A stretch of 64,000 bases of DNA from Bimastos eiseni (GCA_959347315.1 OY365806.1:52256068-52320067); one strand, 5' to 3'. Counted from the first letter of the stretch, positions 33,801 to 46,510 are shown. Numbers and translations: made by a program. The notes: a model not told the origin generated them from the letters alone.

Positions 33801-34235
33801 TATACAGATGGTTGAAACACACCACATAGCCAAGAAATACTTAATTTTGTGCTTTGGCAGCCATATTTGACAAAAACCACACTATTCGTCACAACGAAAA
33901 AGCAATTCCTTGAACTTGAAAATGTTAAATTTGACACTTCATTTGTGATTAGAAATATTTTTGTTTGGCAGCCATTTCAGACACTAACGTTTGTACAATA
34001 TTGCAACAATGACAAATAGATTCCTTGGCCTTGAAAATATTAAATATGACACCTCACTTGTCATTGTAGTTTACTTATGAGCTGAAATATAAATATTTAT
34101 GTTTTGGCAGCCATATTAACCACCAGCTTGGATAGTAGTATTTTCACTAAGATAAATTGAAAACTTGACCTTTACAATCGACATTAAGTTTGCCATGATA
34201 TCTTATATGTAAGCTGTGTTTCTCATTGCAACCTA
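33800..34235. repeat. Tandem repeat, about 120-bp unit
   Basis: Repeated phrases TTGGCAGCCATATTTGAC, CTTGAAAATGTTAAATTTGAC and CACTTCATTTGTGATT, about three degenerate units. Confidence 0.65.
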
Positions 34236-34800
34236 TTTTTCAGGATAGCTCAAGAAATATGAGTACATTAACACACTAAAACTCACCAAAATCCCTCTGG
34301 GGCTCTTTCCAAAATCCAAAATGGCGTCCAAAATAGCGGTCATTTTCTATTAACATTAACTGTATGGTGGAAATGCCTCGCACCAAGCTGAATTTTTCAG
34401 GATAGCTCAAGAAATATGAGTACATTAACATACTAAAACTCCCCCAAAATCCCTCTGGGGCTCTTTCCAAAATCCAAGATGGCGTCCAAAATAACAGTCA
34501 TTTTCTATTAACATTAACTGTATGGTGGGAATGGCTCACACTAAGCTCAATTTTTCAAAAAAGCTCAAGAAAAATTATTACATTAGCATACTAAACGTCC
34601 TCCAAAATCCCCTTGGGGTTCTTTCCAAAATCCAAGATGGCATCCAAAATGGCAGTCTTTTTTCTATTGACATTACCTGCATGGCAGAAATGGCACGCAT
34701 CAAACTGAATTTTTAGGATAGCTCAAGATATATGTGTACATTAACATACTAATACTCCCCTGCGGCTCTTTCCATAATCCAAGATGGCGTCCATAATGGC
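34236..34800. repeat. Tandem repeat, about 156-bp unit, four copies
   Basis: Units begin TTTTTCAGGATAGCTCAAG near 34238, 34394, 34549 and 34711 and contain CCAAAATCCCTCTGGGGC and CCAAGATGGCGTCC. Open frames here are artefacts of the repeat. Confidence 0.88.
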
Positions 34801-35895
34801 GGTCATTTCTAATCGTGATAATGCACACTTAGAAGCCAGAATTGTAATAGGAGAATATTAGCATATTAAAGTCTCATAAGACTTTGGCTGCAGTTAAGCG
34901 TTAACATCTATTGGAAAACACATAATAAATTTCACATAATGTGTGCACACTAAATTCTTATGTGCGTTGGCTCCACGGTCTGTGCGAGCTTAGAGGGATT
35001 ATTGACAACATCCTCTGAAAATGTGATTAATTTATCCTGCCGATAGTTTTGAGATTATCTTCATTTTAGATCTTGTTAATAAATCATAAAAAATTTGAGA
35101 ACATTCAAAAATCATGAAAATACACAGTACAATAATGCATTTGAGCAAATGTGACATGTAATGTGCAGAACATATTTTTCCCATTTAAATCTGAAAATAA
35201 GCCAAAAATGACTTTTGATCATTATTTTTGTTCTCTACTAGCAATGTAATGAGACGACAACAGCTCATTTTTATTCCTTGGGCTACAAATACAGTTATAT
35301 GATAAGCATAATGTGTTTTAATAAAATACAAACATACTGGAACAGAAGGAACTTGAATGACTTTTAGCCAAATTCTGTAAAATAATTTGAATATATGCTT
35401 TTATCACCAGTACCTTCCTTCAATGCACCATAAATTATAAAAATAAATTGAACAAAGTGGCAAAAGCAAGTCAGCTCATTCTTAAAAATTTATAATTAAT
35501 GTGACCTGTTCTAACTACATAATGTAATATAAAGCTAAACACTTATTAAACAACATTAATAATAGAAACCCATTGCAAATGCAAAGCATGTCAAAAGTTA
35601 TGTAGAATTTGATTTTACAGGAATTCTTAAAAAAATGAATCAAAATGGCCAAATCTTAGGCAAATTAAAGCCCAAAGCTTCCAACAGACTTGTCTTGAGA
35701 ATAGTGTCTATTATTCATATACATTTTACGTGTATCATTTTTTTAAATATACATCATGTTCTCAGAATTTGTTCTTTATAACTAAAACTGGAAGCAAATT
35801 TTATAAGGGACAAGCATCACATGTCCAATTAAATTCCAGATTGGCCCATAACGACAGAAGTAAACACGATGCAACAAGTCCACAGCACAAACTGT
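34801..35895. other. BANF1 3' flank and likely 3' UTR
   Basis: AT-rich, no other gene seen. A minus-strand AATAAA lies at 35270-35275, about 620 bp after the BANF1 stop, and is one possible polyadenylation signal. 35130-35220 is found inverted at about 39600-39680. Confidence 0.45.
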
Positions 35896-36042
35896 TTAGA
35901 GGAATGCATCACACCAGTCTTTCAGGCACTGATAGCATTCACCAGATTGCTTGCGGTTTGCACTACATATGTCTTTGACCCAGTCTTCAAAATCTTCCTT
36001 GTTCTTTTTTAGTAATAAGAACTGACCCAGCACAACGTAGGC
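35896..36042 (-). CDS. BANF1: BANF1 coding exon 2 with stop codon
   Basis: [18 protein letters not shown] to [11 protein letters not shown] and TAA. A plus-strand open frame over the same bases is a shadow. Confidence 0.96.
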   Translation of the reverse strand, partial: AYVVLGQFLLLKKNKEDFEDWVKDICSANRKQSGECYQCLKDWCDAFL

Positions 36043-39000
36043 CTACAATAAAAAAAACTTAATAAATAATATTTAAAACTCCCTCAATTCATTCTTTAAA
36101 CAGTGTTCCTGGTCAAATTTATGAAGAACTGACCCAGGATAACATAAACCAGTATTAAACCTGTTAGTCTACAATAGAAAGCTTATATTGGTATTTTTCA
36201 CAACAGTGCTCAAATTCAAACAAATTCAGTCTTTTGCTTTGGTCAGCCTACACAAAAGGTAAAATTCTGTATTTTATATTCTTGTATGGCATACATGACT
36301 TGAAAAAGGATAATTTTTATAATATTATTTATTTTATTAGTGTGGAAAAAAATAACAAAGTCTTAATAATAAAAAAAATTTCATTGTCCTTTGCCTTGCT
36401 GAGTTTATACAACGCTACGTTATATTGGTAGCTGAAGTGCTTTACAGAATTTTAATATTTAACCTATATTTGGCCAGTGTTTTATACAGTTTTCCTTAAC
36501 TTGTTAACTTAATAAGAAATTAAACAATAAATCTAACTTCTGTCCTAAAAATTTCTTTACAACACCGTTACTGAGTCATTGGCCATCGGTGGAATAAATT
36601 GAGAACTCTCGATTTTTCTGAGTTGACATCTTCGAAAGCAATGAACCAGCCTACATTAATTTACCAGCAGCAAGACACCAATTTAGATGTTTGCTTATGT
36701 TGACAATCTTCGGAAATTGATCGGATAACATTATAGTATATTAAAGATCCACAACTTCGTTTACCATAAACACTAAATTTTATATTTACATATATTTGTT
36801 TAAAAAAATATGATAATATGGAAACTGACACCCTCACCACTATACATGTAGACTGATCCTTACGTTTATCCCAATTTAATCGAGCAGCGTGGTGGCTTTA
36901 TTACGAAGAATCTACAACTCCGTTATTACAACTCCGATACTTTTCCTGAAGTAACGGTGTTGTAATTTTGAACGGAGTTGTAGTTATGTGTTGAGTTGCT
37001 TGTATATTTTACTTATACATGTCTTTATATATGTTTCTTTTCAGCTGGGCTTGAGTCAGGAGCGCTTCTGAGTAGCAACCTTGAAGGGGCACTATATAAA
37101 TTTTCACAATGAATGAATGAATGTGTTTATTTGTGTATGTATTTGTATGCGTGTATGCGTTGTGAGCGTGTATGAATGAAAGGGTCGCAGTCGGACATGT
37201 TGGGAGTCCAAGCAGCATGGCACTTTGTGATCACAAATCATTACCTCAGAGAGGACGTAAACCAACCAGCAGCTTAGGACAGGGAAGAAAGAAATCTAAA
37301 AAAAATAGTTACTTATGGAAAGTGCTAAGAGGACGGGTTTTAAATTTTGATTGTGCCTGTGTTGTAGCTAAATATCACTTACATCATTCTGACACCTGAA
37401 TGTAACCAATGAGTTCAAGATAAGATTTGATGGACAGTTGATGAGGATTTACCACTATGTGACTTTAAATAAATGAGATTAATTCATATTGTAAATGACA
37501 TAATTTATCATTAGAGTAATTGGAGTTGTTCTATCATATTGCTATGTGCACTTAATAATAATCAATCACTAATTATGAACAGTGACAGTACTTTGAACTG
37601 CATATTTTTAAATAAAGTAATGGGGTAGTAAATGTATGTAAATCAAACTAATGAAGCTGTATTTTATTAAAATTATTAAGGATCTAGAATGAAATTTTAG
37701 GCCAACTCTGTCAAATTTAAGCACTGCTAAATATTAAGTGTGCTTCAGCAGTTCCATAAAAACTTCTCTGTAAATTATGGACAGCGTATTTTTAAATGAA
37801 ATGCCTGAGTTGTAAAGGTAAACAAAAGTAACAGAATCATATTTTAATTAAAATATTAAAAAAAGTAAAATTATATTTTAGGCCAACTCTGTCAAATTTA
37901 AGCAGTTTGATTCAGCAGTTCCATAAAAATATATCTGTAAATTTTTCTTGGAAATTTGCATAATTATTTTATTCAATAATTTTTTTCTCAAAATGAGCGC
38001 TGTTGTGAAAAATACCCATATAGTTAATACTCCATAACTTTAGTTTGCAGCCTTGCTCATTCTTCCTAAATTATCCACAAACTTGTACATACATCGATCA
38101 GAGACATGCACCCGTTGCAAAAATGTTCAGTATCACAACTTCAGGCAGCACATACTGGGTTGTCAGCCTGGGGTTTAAATTTATTTTAGACAAAGAGATA
38201 TTTTAAGATTCATGTCAAAGCATCATATAGAAAACATGGTTGTGTAATGAGTCCATCAACCAGATCTGAACATTTGCCCATATCAATTGTTATAGACTAG
38301 TTGGGTACAGTGGTTAAATTTCTCATCCAGAGGAGCCAGATCTCCACATATTAAAAATTGTAAACTTAAGCTTAAGTCAGGCCAAGTGGCGAATCTGTAA
38401 CATATATAATCGCTATTTGCTATTCAGATAAGCATAAAATGTGTGAAATTTCATTGTCCCTTCCCTTGCTGAGTTTATAAAATGTTTAGAGCTGTACCGA
38501 TTTATCAGGCCGATAATAGAGACATCAGCAATATCGGATATCGGCAAGATAATCGGCGCCGATATTACAAATTATTTTTTTTATTTTATAATATTATTTT
38601 CAGTCAATAAAAGCGAAATGACGCCAGCAACATACCTGGGTCGGTGAAGGACGGCATTTCGCTCCATTCCCATATCGTGTCGTCGAGCCAATGGCTTCTT
38701 CAGGCCAGCATGCTAGTATAGACCGTGGGAATGTGTCAACATAGGTCTTGTGCAGAGTGAGTCATAGTGCCTGCTTATGGGACAAGGATTGGCTAGACAA
38801 TTCAAGCCAATGAACTGCTGGCCAATTCAACAGAGAAACCGATGAATATACATCGTGGAGGCATGCCTATTGAATACCCGCTAGCTGCCAATCAGATCTC
38901 CCCGAAACATTTCAGTTGCCTGAGACTAGACAGGTGGCTGTGAATTGGCCAGCCGTGCCTTGGCCTTTAATTACCCTGGGCACAGTTCGACAGCGGGCGG

Positions 39001-41222
39001 CATATCTAATCTGTATTGCCTTCCTAGGATTAGTCCCCTAGGATTACTACATGCATACGTCTCCTACGAAGCAAGTGTTTGCTTGTATCACAACAATAGG
39101 CAGTAGCAGTATCTTTTGGAACCGGACATCTTGGGAAACACAATTAAATAATCAGCTAAATAATCGGGTATCGGCAAATGAATAATCGCAATAATCGGTA
39201 TCAGCACAATCGGCAAAAAGTGATATCGGTACAGCTCTAACACATTATATTGTGTACCATGTAATGTGCAAGGCTGAGTTTTGAAAGAAATATGCATTTA
39301 GAAAATATTATTTGGTGAATTTCATCAGTTTCATCTTATTGTTGAGGTGGTGGATCTCAAATTCGAGGTTCCGGATCTCAGATCCGGCTGAATTTAACCA
39401 CTGGCTGGGTAGACAAACTGGAAAGGGTCATACAGGAAAAGCACCTAGATCAAACATCTTGAGCAATCTGGACTCCTATTAATAGATAGTCTGGCTTTAG
39501 CACTCACCATTCAATAGTGACAGCCCTCCTTTCCATATCTTCCAAGATCTATTCTGAAATCACTTTTCTGGCTCTCTATGATGTATATTTTTTATGATGC
39601 ATCATTTTTGGCTCACTTTCAGATTTAAATGGGATATAAGATTATTCTTCACATTTCGGATATGTCACATTTGCTCAAATGCATTAGCAGTGTTCAACAT
39701 GGTCGATCATGATATTCTTCTCCAGTGTCTCTTAAGGCCATATTAATATCCCTCTGTTGGCTCCAGTCATACCTTTCTGAACAAATCGAAATGATTGTTG
39801 CTGGTCACTCCAGAACTTAATGGGTTCATGTTAAACTATGTTCACCGATGAGTCACCGTTTGTCATGCTACCAGGTTGTGCGAAAATTGGCTTCCGGCAA
39901 TATTTTATATTTCAAAACCAGAGCTGTACCGATATCACTTTTGCTGATTATGCCGATACCAATTATTGCCGATTATTCATTTGCCGATACCCGATTATTT
40001 AGCTGATTATTTCATTGTGTTTCCCAAGATGTCCGGTTCCAAAAGATAGACTTACTGCTACTGCCTATTGTTGGGATACAAGCAAACACTTGCTTCGTAG
40101 GAGACGTATGCATGTAGTTGGGGACTAATCATAGGCAGGCAATACACACCGCCCGCCGTCGAACTGTGCCCAGGGTAATTAAAGGCCAAGGCACGGCTGT
40201 CCTATTCACAGCCACCCATCCCGTCTCAGCATCACAGGCAACTGACATGCGTCGGGAGATCTGATTGGTAGCTAGCATGTATTCAATAGGCATGCCTCCA
40301 CGATGTATATTCATCGGTTTCTCTGTTGAATCGGCCAGCTGCTCATTGGCTTGAATTGGCCAGCCATTCCTTGGCCCATATGCAGGCACTATGACTCACT
40401 CTGCACAAGACCTATGTTGACACATTCCCACGGTCTACACTAGCACAGTGGGTGGTCTCGCCACTGGTCTGAAGAAGCCATTGGCTCGACGACACGATAT
40501 GGGCATGGAACGAAATGCCGTCCTTCACAGACCCAGTGATGTTGCTGTCGTCATTTTGCTTTTAGAGACTGAAAATAATAAATAAAAAATAATTTTTAAT
40601 ATCGGCGCCGATATCCGATATTGTGATATCTCTATAATCCGCTGGATTAATCGACCGGCCGATTAATTGGTACAGCTCTATTAAAAACCACATGTAATAC
40701 CACCTAAATTCTTGCATATTTCAAAAGAGCACAAAAAACTAGCTATATTAAAAAATTCAGCCCTCTAGTTTATTTCCTGGCAGAGATATAACAGTCCAAA
40801 GTTGATGGGTCATGACGTTTTGTCGTGGTCTGTTTTTTTGTTTAATAAATTAAATAATTAATATCTCTGTCAAATTTTGAGATATCCTGCTAAAATTTTG
40901 ACTTATATTCCTTTTTTTGGCATGTACTCAAATGCATAGAATTTTTTTTTAAATCCAAAGGGGTGTGGTGACAAATTGCTGTTTTATTGGTTGATTTCAC
41001 ATGGAATCACCCTTTGACGAACAGTCCATTGACTAATTGTGCATCATTCTCAGCATATATGGTTTAATTTTTCACGAACCTTGATTGAAATCATACCTTG
41101 TCATATCCTTCCCTCATCAGTCGATCACCTAACACTTCTCCAATACCAGCCAGCTCTGTGACAGGTTTTTCACCCATTGGTTCCGCAACAAAGTTACGAT
41201 GCTTCTGTGATGTGCTTGACAT
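35896..41222 (-). CDS. BANF1: BANF1, barrier-to-autointegration factor (complete, two exons)
   Basis: Small DNA-bridging protein that binds double-stranded DNA, LEM-domain proteins and lamin, and helps reassemble the nuclear envelope. Exons 41222-41097 (42 codons) and 36042-35896 (48 codons plus stop) join in phase 0 to give 90 aa; human BAF has 89. Conserved blocks: [27 protein letters not shown] (helix-hairpin-helix DNA-binding motif), [13 protein letters not shown] and the C-terminal WCDAFL. Donor GTATGA, acceptor TTATTGTAG. The start is the only ATG before the family's conserved N-terminus. The intron is 5,054 bp and carries two hAT copies. No frame break. Confidence 0.97.
36043..38486. 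other. BANF1 intron, left part
   Basis: AT-rich. Contains an inverted pair of AACACCGTTAC-type segments (about 36559 and 36945, with CTACAACTCCGTTATTACAAC copies between), a LINE tail at 36990-37110, and a duplicated segment (about 37661-37790 and 37840-37950, sharing AGGCCAACTCTGTCAAATTT). No exon seen. Confidence 0.5.
36990..37110 (+). mobile_element. LINE 3' tail fragment
   Basis: GAGCGCTTCTGAGTAGCAACCTTGAAGGGGCACTATATAAA followed by (GAAT)n; same tail as 18630-18838. Confidence 0.6.
38487..39239. mobile_element. hAT non-autonomous element, TAGAGCTGTACC family, copy 1
   Basis: 753 bp with ends TAGAGCTGTACCGAT and ATCGGTACAGCTCTA. Subterminal ATCGGCGCCGATATT palindrome on one side and repeated CGATTAT motifs on the other. 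Opposite orientation to copies 2-4. Flanks give no clear duplication. Confidence 0.87.
39919..40680. mobile_element. hAT non-autonomous element, TAGAGCTGTACC family, copy 2
   Basis: 762 bp. Flanks TTCAAAAC (39911-39918) and TTAAAAAC (40681-40688), one mismatch. With copy 1 it forms an inverted pair inside the BANF1 intron. Confidence 0.9.
40720..41010. repeat. Dispersed repeat, copy 1
   Basis: Related to 44780-45078: shared order CAGCCCT.TAGTT, GGCAG.GATATA, GGTCATG.CGTTTT, TTTTGAGATA, then GACAAATTGCTGTTTTA.TGGTTGATTT. Edges not resolved. Confidence 0.65.
41097..41222 (-). CDS. BANF1: BANF1 coding exon 1
   Basis: [16 protein letters not shown] to REGYDK, ending at a GTATGA donor. Carries the N-terminal helix and the helix-hairpin-helix segment. 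Confidence 0.96.
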
Positions 41223-42500
41223 GATGGTAGTGTATGAAGTTCAAAACCTTCAAAATTTTCATTCATTCTTTTAATACAATTTATGCTTAAGACAAGTGTA
41301 AAATGCAATTTAGCTGCTGCAGCATGCTTAGTAAATATTATAACCATCGATTTTTTATTAATCCCATCAGACAAACAACAGACTATTACAGAGTTCAATT
41401 ATGAAAAGTAGAATGATAGGGAATAATAGCGAAAAGATAATACCCCTAAGGAACCGTGGGTCCCGCTGGCAGGGTAACACCTTTCATATGTTAAGTTTAC
41501 AGCAGCTGGTTATGATAACATACATAATGATACAGGAGAACGAAGTACTAAATACTTAACTAGTTAATTGTCTAATCAAACAATGGTAACAGTGGTGAAA
41601 ATATTCATAAGAATTAATAAGACCAGCGCCTCCCAACTGTGTAAAAATGTTGTCTAATTCAGCACATCCCAAAATATGGTCTGCAGACCGGTGCCAATCC
41701 ATTTGCCGGCCCACAAAGTGTATCAAGAAACAGATATTTTGAAATATCATAGCAAAAACCACATAGCTATAAGTTTAAATGTATTTGTCATACAATTGTC
41801 TAAACATGCATTTAAATCTTATGTAACCAAATATGGAAAGAGGGGAAGATTCTAGAGGCATGGACAAAATTTATCCCAGTCCTAATTTATGTTGGGATGT
41901 GCTGAATTAGACTAAATATTTATATCAATTAGAATCCAAACGTAAAACACCTCATCATTCAATACCGTGCCCTTTCGACCCCATGGCATTATGATCTGGT
42001 ATACCCTTCTTTCTGGTATCTGTCTTTTAATAAACAAACAGCTTATATGTGACCCATCTGACCAAAACCAGTCTTAACTCAAAATTTTTACAATTTGAGT
42101 GTCATATCCAATTTTAAAGGAAATTAGGTGCTGGAATGCATCTGTATTGTCAAAAGAAATTACGCTGAAGTAAAGGCAACCAAAAAAACATTTGATAGGA
42201 CACAGTAATCACAATTTATACACAGCTTACATGTGCTTATAAATTTTAGAATGTCTAAAATTGAGATAGTAAACTTTTTTCACCCACACTTTTCTCCTCA
42301 TGTAGCCTGACACCAAACCCCTACTTCTATAAACTTCTCAATTCAAATGAAAGACACAGATGGATGCAATTTTCAATTTTCTTCTCTTTCAACTATAAAA
42401 TGACGACATTTAGTTAACAATCAAACTACTACATCTATCTCAACTTGCTATTCCATTATCACACACATCACTTTCCAACTTCCTGCGCCTCCATTAACGC
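41223..42500. other. BANF1 upstream region with one small inverted-repeat element
   Basis: 41652-41912 has 20-bp perfect inverted ends (GTCTAATTCAGCACATCCCA and its complement) with GGTCTGCAGACC just inside, a MITE-like unit of 260 bp. Otherwise no recognised content. A BANF1 promoter must lie here but no core element is clear. Confidence 0.6.
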
Positions 42501-42514
42501 TAGCAATGAGCCAT

Positions 42515-43005
42515 GGGGCTGTCCACATATTAAGTACACAGTTAGGGGGAGGGCGGGTTTCGAATTTCAGTGGTTTTCCGTACGGGTGTGTATGGTGGGG
42601 AGGGGCTCCCGAAAATATGTACGTACGCAAAAATAATTGTCTAATTATGAAGTCCACAATATGGAATATTAAAATCAGAACTGCAAACCGATTCACAAAC
42701 TATATTCCTGGTTAATCAATTTTATGTAGCATAAAAACTTTTTTAAATGCAAATTTTGTGTGTGTTTTATTTCTTCATAACAGTTAAAATTTGAGCTGTT
42801 AAATATGATGCTTAACAAAAATAAATAGCCTGTGGTAAAATCAAAGTCTTACAGATATCTTTAGCTATTTAAATTTAGCAATGGGGCGGGGTAGAGCTCA
42901 GATGTACGTATGCATGAGGAGGGGTCCATGAAATGTACGCAGTGCAACAGGAAGGGAGGTATCCGAAAATCCTATGTTTTTGCATATGTAATATATGGAT
43001 GGGCC
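42515..43005. mobile_element. GGGGCC-ended element, copy with CAT flanks
   Basis: Starts GGGGCTGTCCACATATTAAG; ends GTAATATATGGATGGGCC. CAT at 42512-42514 and 43006-43008. Interior ACGTACGCAAAAATAATTG and AGCTGTTAAATATGATGC shared with other copies. Confidence 0.82.
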
Positions 43006-43019
43006 CATGTTTTAAAGGG

Positions 43020-44690
43020 CAAAGAGAGGTTCAAAGTTGATACCTATTATGTAATTGATTCTATTGTTATTGATCTTAACCGTAGAATTGCAGCATATAA
43101 AGCAAACGATTGTCGTAATTTTCTGTACGCTGATGATGAAACTTGCACTGCCACAATGGACTCTTGTTGCTTGTGGAATTCTACTCTGATGATGTAACCG
43201 CTCTCTACTATGCTGGGCCGCTTTACAGTCTCCAACCTGCCGGACCAGGCTGCTTTCTCTGCAGAAGACTTCTTGAATCACACTCTTCAAAAGATCGATG
43301 CCACTTGTCGTGCCACCGCAGATGCTCTCTCACCTCCATTCAGCACTACCTCAACATCCATCACATTTTGGGCCCCCATCCACGAGGACACCATTCGTTG
43401 GCTCATCATTGAGACGCCCTCTAAATCCTGAGAGTTGGATCTGCTCCCACCTTTCCTCCTAAAAGATTTTCGAGACGATTTTCTTCCGTTCTTTACTTTA
43501 TTTTGTACTACATCACTAGGTCAGGGTTCGGTCCCAGTGTATGTACGTATGTACGTATATGAACATTTATATAGCACCCTACAAGAACCTCACTAAATGC
43601 GTCCTCAATAGTCCAGAAAATGTCTCCTGTGCTACACGTAGTGGGAGACTCCAAATTGGTAACGACAAGGAGTTTCAACGTAACGGTCCAACGCACAAAA
43701 AGGCGCGACCTGCCCGCATGGCGATACAAGAGCACAGAACCAACAGGTCCCCACGAAACTCAGAACGCAGTGACTGACGTCCCGACTGGCTGGCAACTGG
43801 AAAACACAGGTCGCACATGTAACCCAGTGCTCCACAAAGGGCGGTGGTTTTCCCATCCCTAAAATGGTTGGGTTTGGACCCTACCCTTTCAGCAAACTAC
43901 CGACCAATCTCAAATCTATCCCCTCTAAGCTCCTTGAGCGCTGTGTGGCCTCCCAGCTGACCGCTTCCTTAAATTCTAATTCTCTCATGCCTCCTTTGCA
44001 GTCTGGGTTCAACAAATTTCACTCTACGGAAACCCTGCTGTACTATCTCCCAGCAGACATTTTTGGAGCTATCGACTCTGACAAAGTGACTCTTCTGGCA
44101 CTCTTCGATATAAGTGCGGCCTTCGACACTGTCGATCACTCTATCCTCCTTGACCGTCTTTTTACTTCCTTCTGTATCTCTGAAGCAGCGCTTCTCTGGC
44201 TATGCTCGTTTATTCCAGACCGGTCACTCCCCATTTGGTTCAACCCGCACTGGCTAGGGGTCCTCTTCTCTATGGCCGCTCCAGTCCATCCTCAATGCTG
44301 CTGCACGATTAATCGGTGGAATTCCAAAGTTTGGCCACACCTCTTCCTTCATTCGCGAATCCATCCACTGGCTCCTTGGCTCTGCGCCGCCTACCTTCTG
44401 GCCCTCTGCACTAGGGTCTCCTCTATTCCTCACCAGGTTTCCCTTTGCTCCTCTGCCCGCGGACTTCCGGCGGTTGCCCGCATGCATTCTGCCACAGCCC
44501 AATCCAGGAGCCTAATCTATGTGGGTCCCACCAGATGGAACAGCCTCCCCTTTCTCTTTGGGAAGAGCTGGTCTGTTACTGCTGCCTGTCGCAAGCGCCT
44601 TAAGACTTGCCTGTTCTCTGCCTAGCTTTGTGGAGAGTTGTGAGCGCGTCTGATTACAAGTGGCGCTATACAAGTTTTCAATTACAATTA
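43020..44690 (+). mobile_element. L2-like LINE, broken
   Basis: FTVSNLPDQAAFSAEDF, LPTNLKSIPSKLLERCV, LQSGFNKFHSTETLL, ALFDISAAFDTVDHSILL (polymerase motif), then after a deletion ILNAAARLIGGIPKFGHTS and VPPDGTASPF. Tail ATTACAAGTGGCGCTATACA. The active-site FADD segment is deleted. 43510-43860 is foreign or rearranged DNA with a GTACGTATGTACGTAT run. Confidence 0.83.
43864..44625 (+). pseudogene. L2-like reverse transcriptase fragment
   Basis: 253-codon frame with the FDISAAFDTVDHSILLDRL block; its later part is a frame-shifted reading of the C-terminal region, so the long frame is partly accidental. It has no YADD/FADD. Not functional. Confidence 0.8.
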
Positions 44691-44779
44691 CACTAATGAA
44701 CGCTGTTACGAGTGGATTTTATTCAATGGAAAACATTTCTAAAAGAACTTCGATCATTACCGACAAATGTTAAATATAT

Positions 44780-45078
44780 ACCTGTATTTTTGGACAGAGT
44801 ACAAGAAACTGATTACAGTAAAAACATTTCAGCCCTATAGTTCACTTCATGGCAGTGATATAGCAGTACAGAATTGGTGGATCATGCCGTTTTCTTGCAG
44901 TCTGCTTTTTGCTTATTAAATTACAAAATTTAATATAATGGTTAAATTTTGAGATACTCTGCTAAAATGTTACTCCTTATTTCGCATGTACTTAATGTAC
45001 AAGCATTTTCAGAAAAATTCAAAGGGGGTGGTGGCAAATTGCTGTTTTACTGGTTGATTTGATGTGGAATGACCCTGA
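44780..45078. repeat. Dispersed repeat, copy 2
   Basis: See 40720-41010. Similarity is patchy, so an old family. Confidence 0.65.
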
Positions 45079-45770
45079 TGAAATGACCCTGATGAAAAAT
45101 AATACTGCTACAATGGGCGCTAAAATGCACATTTGGGTGACAGTAAATAATTAAATACGTTGAAATATATGTTTACTAAAATCACTAGCAAAAAACGTAT
45201 GCAAAGTTTCGATTCGATTTTCAATTGTCGGAAACCACGAAAACCCCGCCATTATTTGGTGGAAATGGCTTCGGTCAGCCAGTGTCAAACAATCAATGTG
45301 ATCTCTATGATTACGAACATTTTTACTTTAAAATTGTGTTTTCAATAACAAAGCCAGCAACCTTTCCAATAATATATTACCTTCACAAACGTGAGATCGC
45401 ACTGAACGCAATGATATTTATCACAAAAGACTCAACCACGTATAATAGACGCCAAAACTTATGGAAAGCTAAGACCGGAAAGTACTCGATATAACTGCCG
45501 CGTAGGCAGAAATCTTTAACGATTCATTCAGGAAATCAATGATTTTGAGTGAGCGTTGGACTTTTCGTATTTACATATTACACTAATAACATTATAATAA
45601 TCAATAAGTAACTAATAGGCCTACTGCATCTCACGTCTATCTCATCATTTTACCTTTAACCCTTACCCCTCCAGTTATTATATCAAACGCGTTAAATTAG
45701 GCCGCTCACAGCGGCCTCAGGAGTGGTAAGAGAAGAGTTAATCTTGCTAAGACTATAGTTATAATTCTGT
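45079..45770. other. Intergenic sequence, no recognised content
   Basis: Small open frames (about 45160-45494) have no recognisable family or splice context. Confidence 0.5.
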
Positions 45771-45819
45771 TCAGGCCACATAATAAATCCTGTGCACTTA
45801 CCAAACAAGTTCCCTCAAC

Positions 45820-46070
45820 AAGATTACTTGGTGTCATTAGGCCTATAGAAGGAACTTACCTGGAAAGATCATGTTTCTACTATCTCTAGTACAGAGGTTT
45901 TCAAACTGTGGTCCGCGGACCCCAAGGAGTCCGTCGCTTGTTGCCAGATTACTTGGTGTCATTAGGCCTATAGAAGGAACTTACCTGGAAAGATCATGTT
46001 TCTACTATCTCTAGTACAGAGGTTTTCAAACTGTGGTCCGCGGACCCCAAGGGGTCCGTCGCTTGTTGCC
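45820..46070. repeat. About 124-bp tandem duplication across the LINE/hAT junction
   Basis: AGATTACTTGGTGTCATTAG to GTCCGTCGCTTGTTGCC occurs twice head to tail (from about 45821 and 45945). Each copy holds the LINE end, the target CTCTAGTA and the first 50 bp or so of the hAT element, so duplication came after insertion. Confidence 0.9.
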
Positions 46071-46269
46071 AAGTCGTCCGCAAGCAGGTCCGTTTATTAC
46101 TTACTGATGTCTAGGTACTCTAGTAACATTAGTTCCTTCCGGTGCTATTTTTTAGTGCACGTTATTGTAATTGTGACGTACTAACAGAGACGCCAATTCT
46201 GCTAAGTATTTTTTTAAAATATAATATTAAATATTTTCAATGTTCTTCTTGACCATGGATACATTTTAA

Positions 46270-46510
46270 AGAGAACAGCTTATCAGAAATCAGAAGATTC
46301 TGACGACAAAGATAAATGTGAGAAAAAGAAGAAATTCCGCATGTATAATCCAGAATATATTGCATATGGTTTCATTGCAGTCGAAACAAATGCTGATCAA
46401 CCTCCTTGTGTGTGCAAACTATGTCTAATGAGTCAATGAAACCCCCGAAATTAAAGCGCCATTTAACGACAATGCATGCAGATGTTGTCGATAAGCTAAA
46501 GGAATAGCTA
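46270..46510 (+). pseudogene. hAT transposase N-terminus with BED finger remnant
   Basis: Reads SEDSDDKDKCEKKKKFR, MYNPEYIAYGFIAVE, PPCVCKLCLMS, then after a frameshift KPPKLKRHLTTMHADVVDKL. Cys-x2-Cys and His-x4-His are present. This is the layout of ZBED5/FAM200-type transposases. Frame broken and the rest of the transposase deleted. Confidence 0.75.

Noticed and set aside
34236..34800. Tandem repeat as a CRISPR array
   Set aside because: Units of about 156 bp without spacer structure, in a eukaryotic genome.
35730..35978. Plus-strand open frame over BANF1 exon 2
   Set aside because: Antisense shadow of a clearly conserved minus-strand exon.
41129..41398. 89-codon minus-strand open frame overlapping BANF1 exon 1
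   Set aside because: Wrong frame; the conserved BAF reading starts at 41222 in another frame and ends at a donor at 41097.
45160..45494. Two overlapping plus-strand open frames as a gene
   Set aside because: No family, no splice signals of note, sequence AT-rich and isolated.
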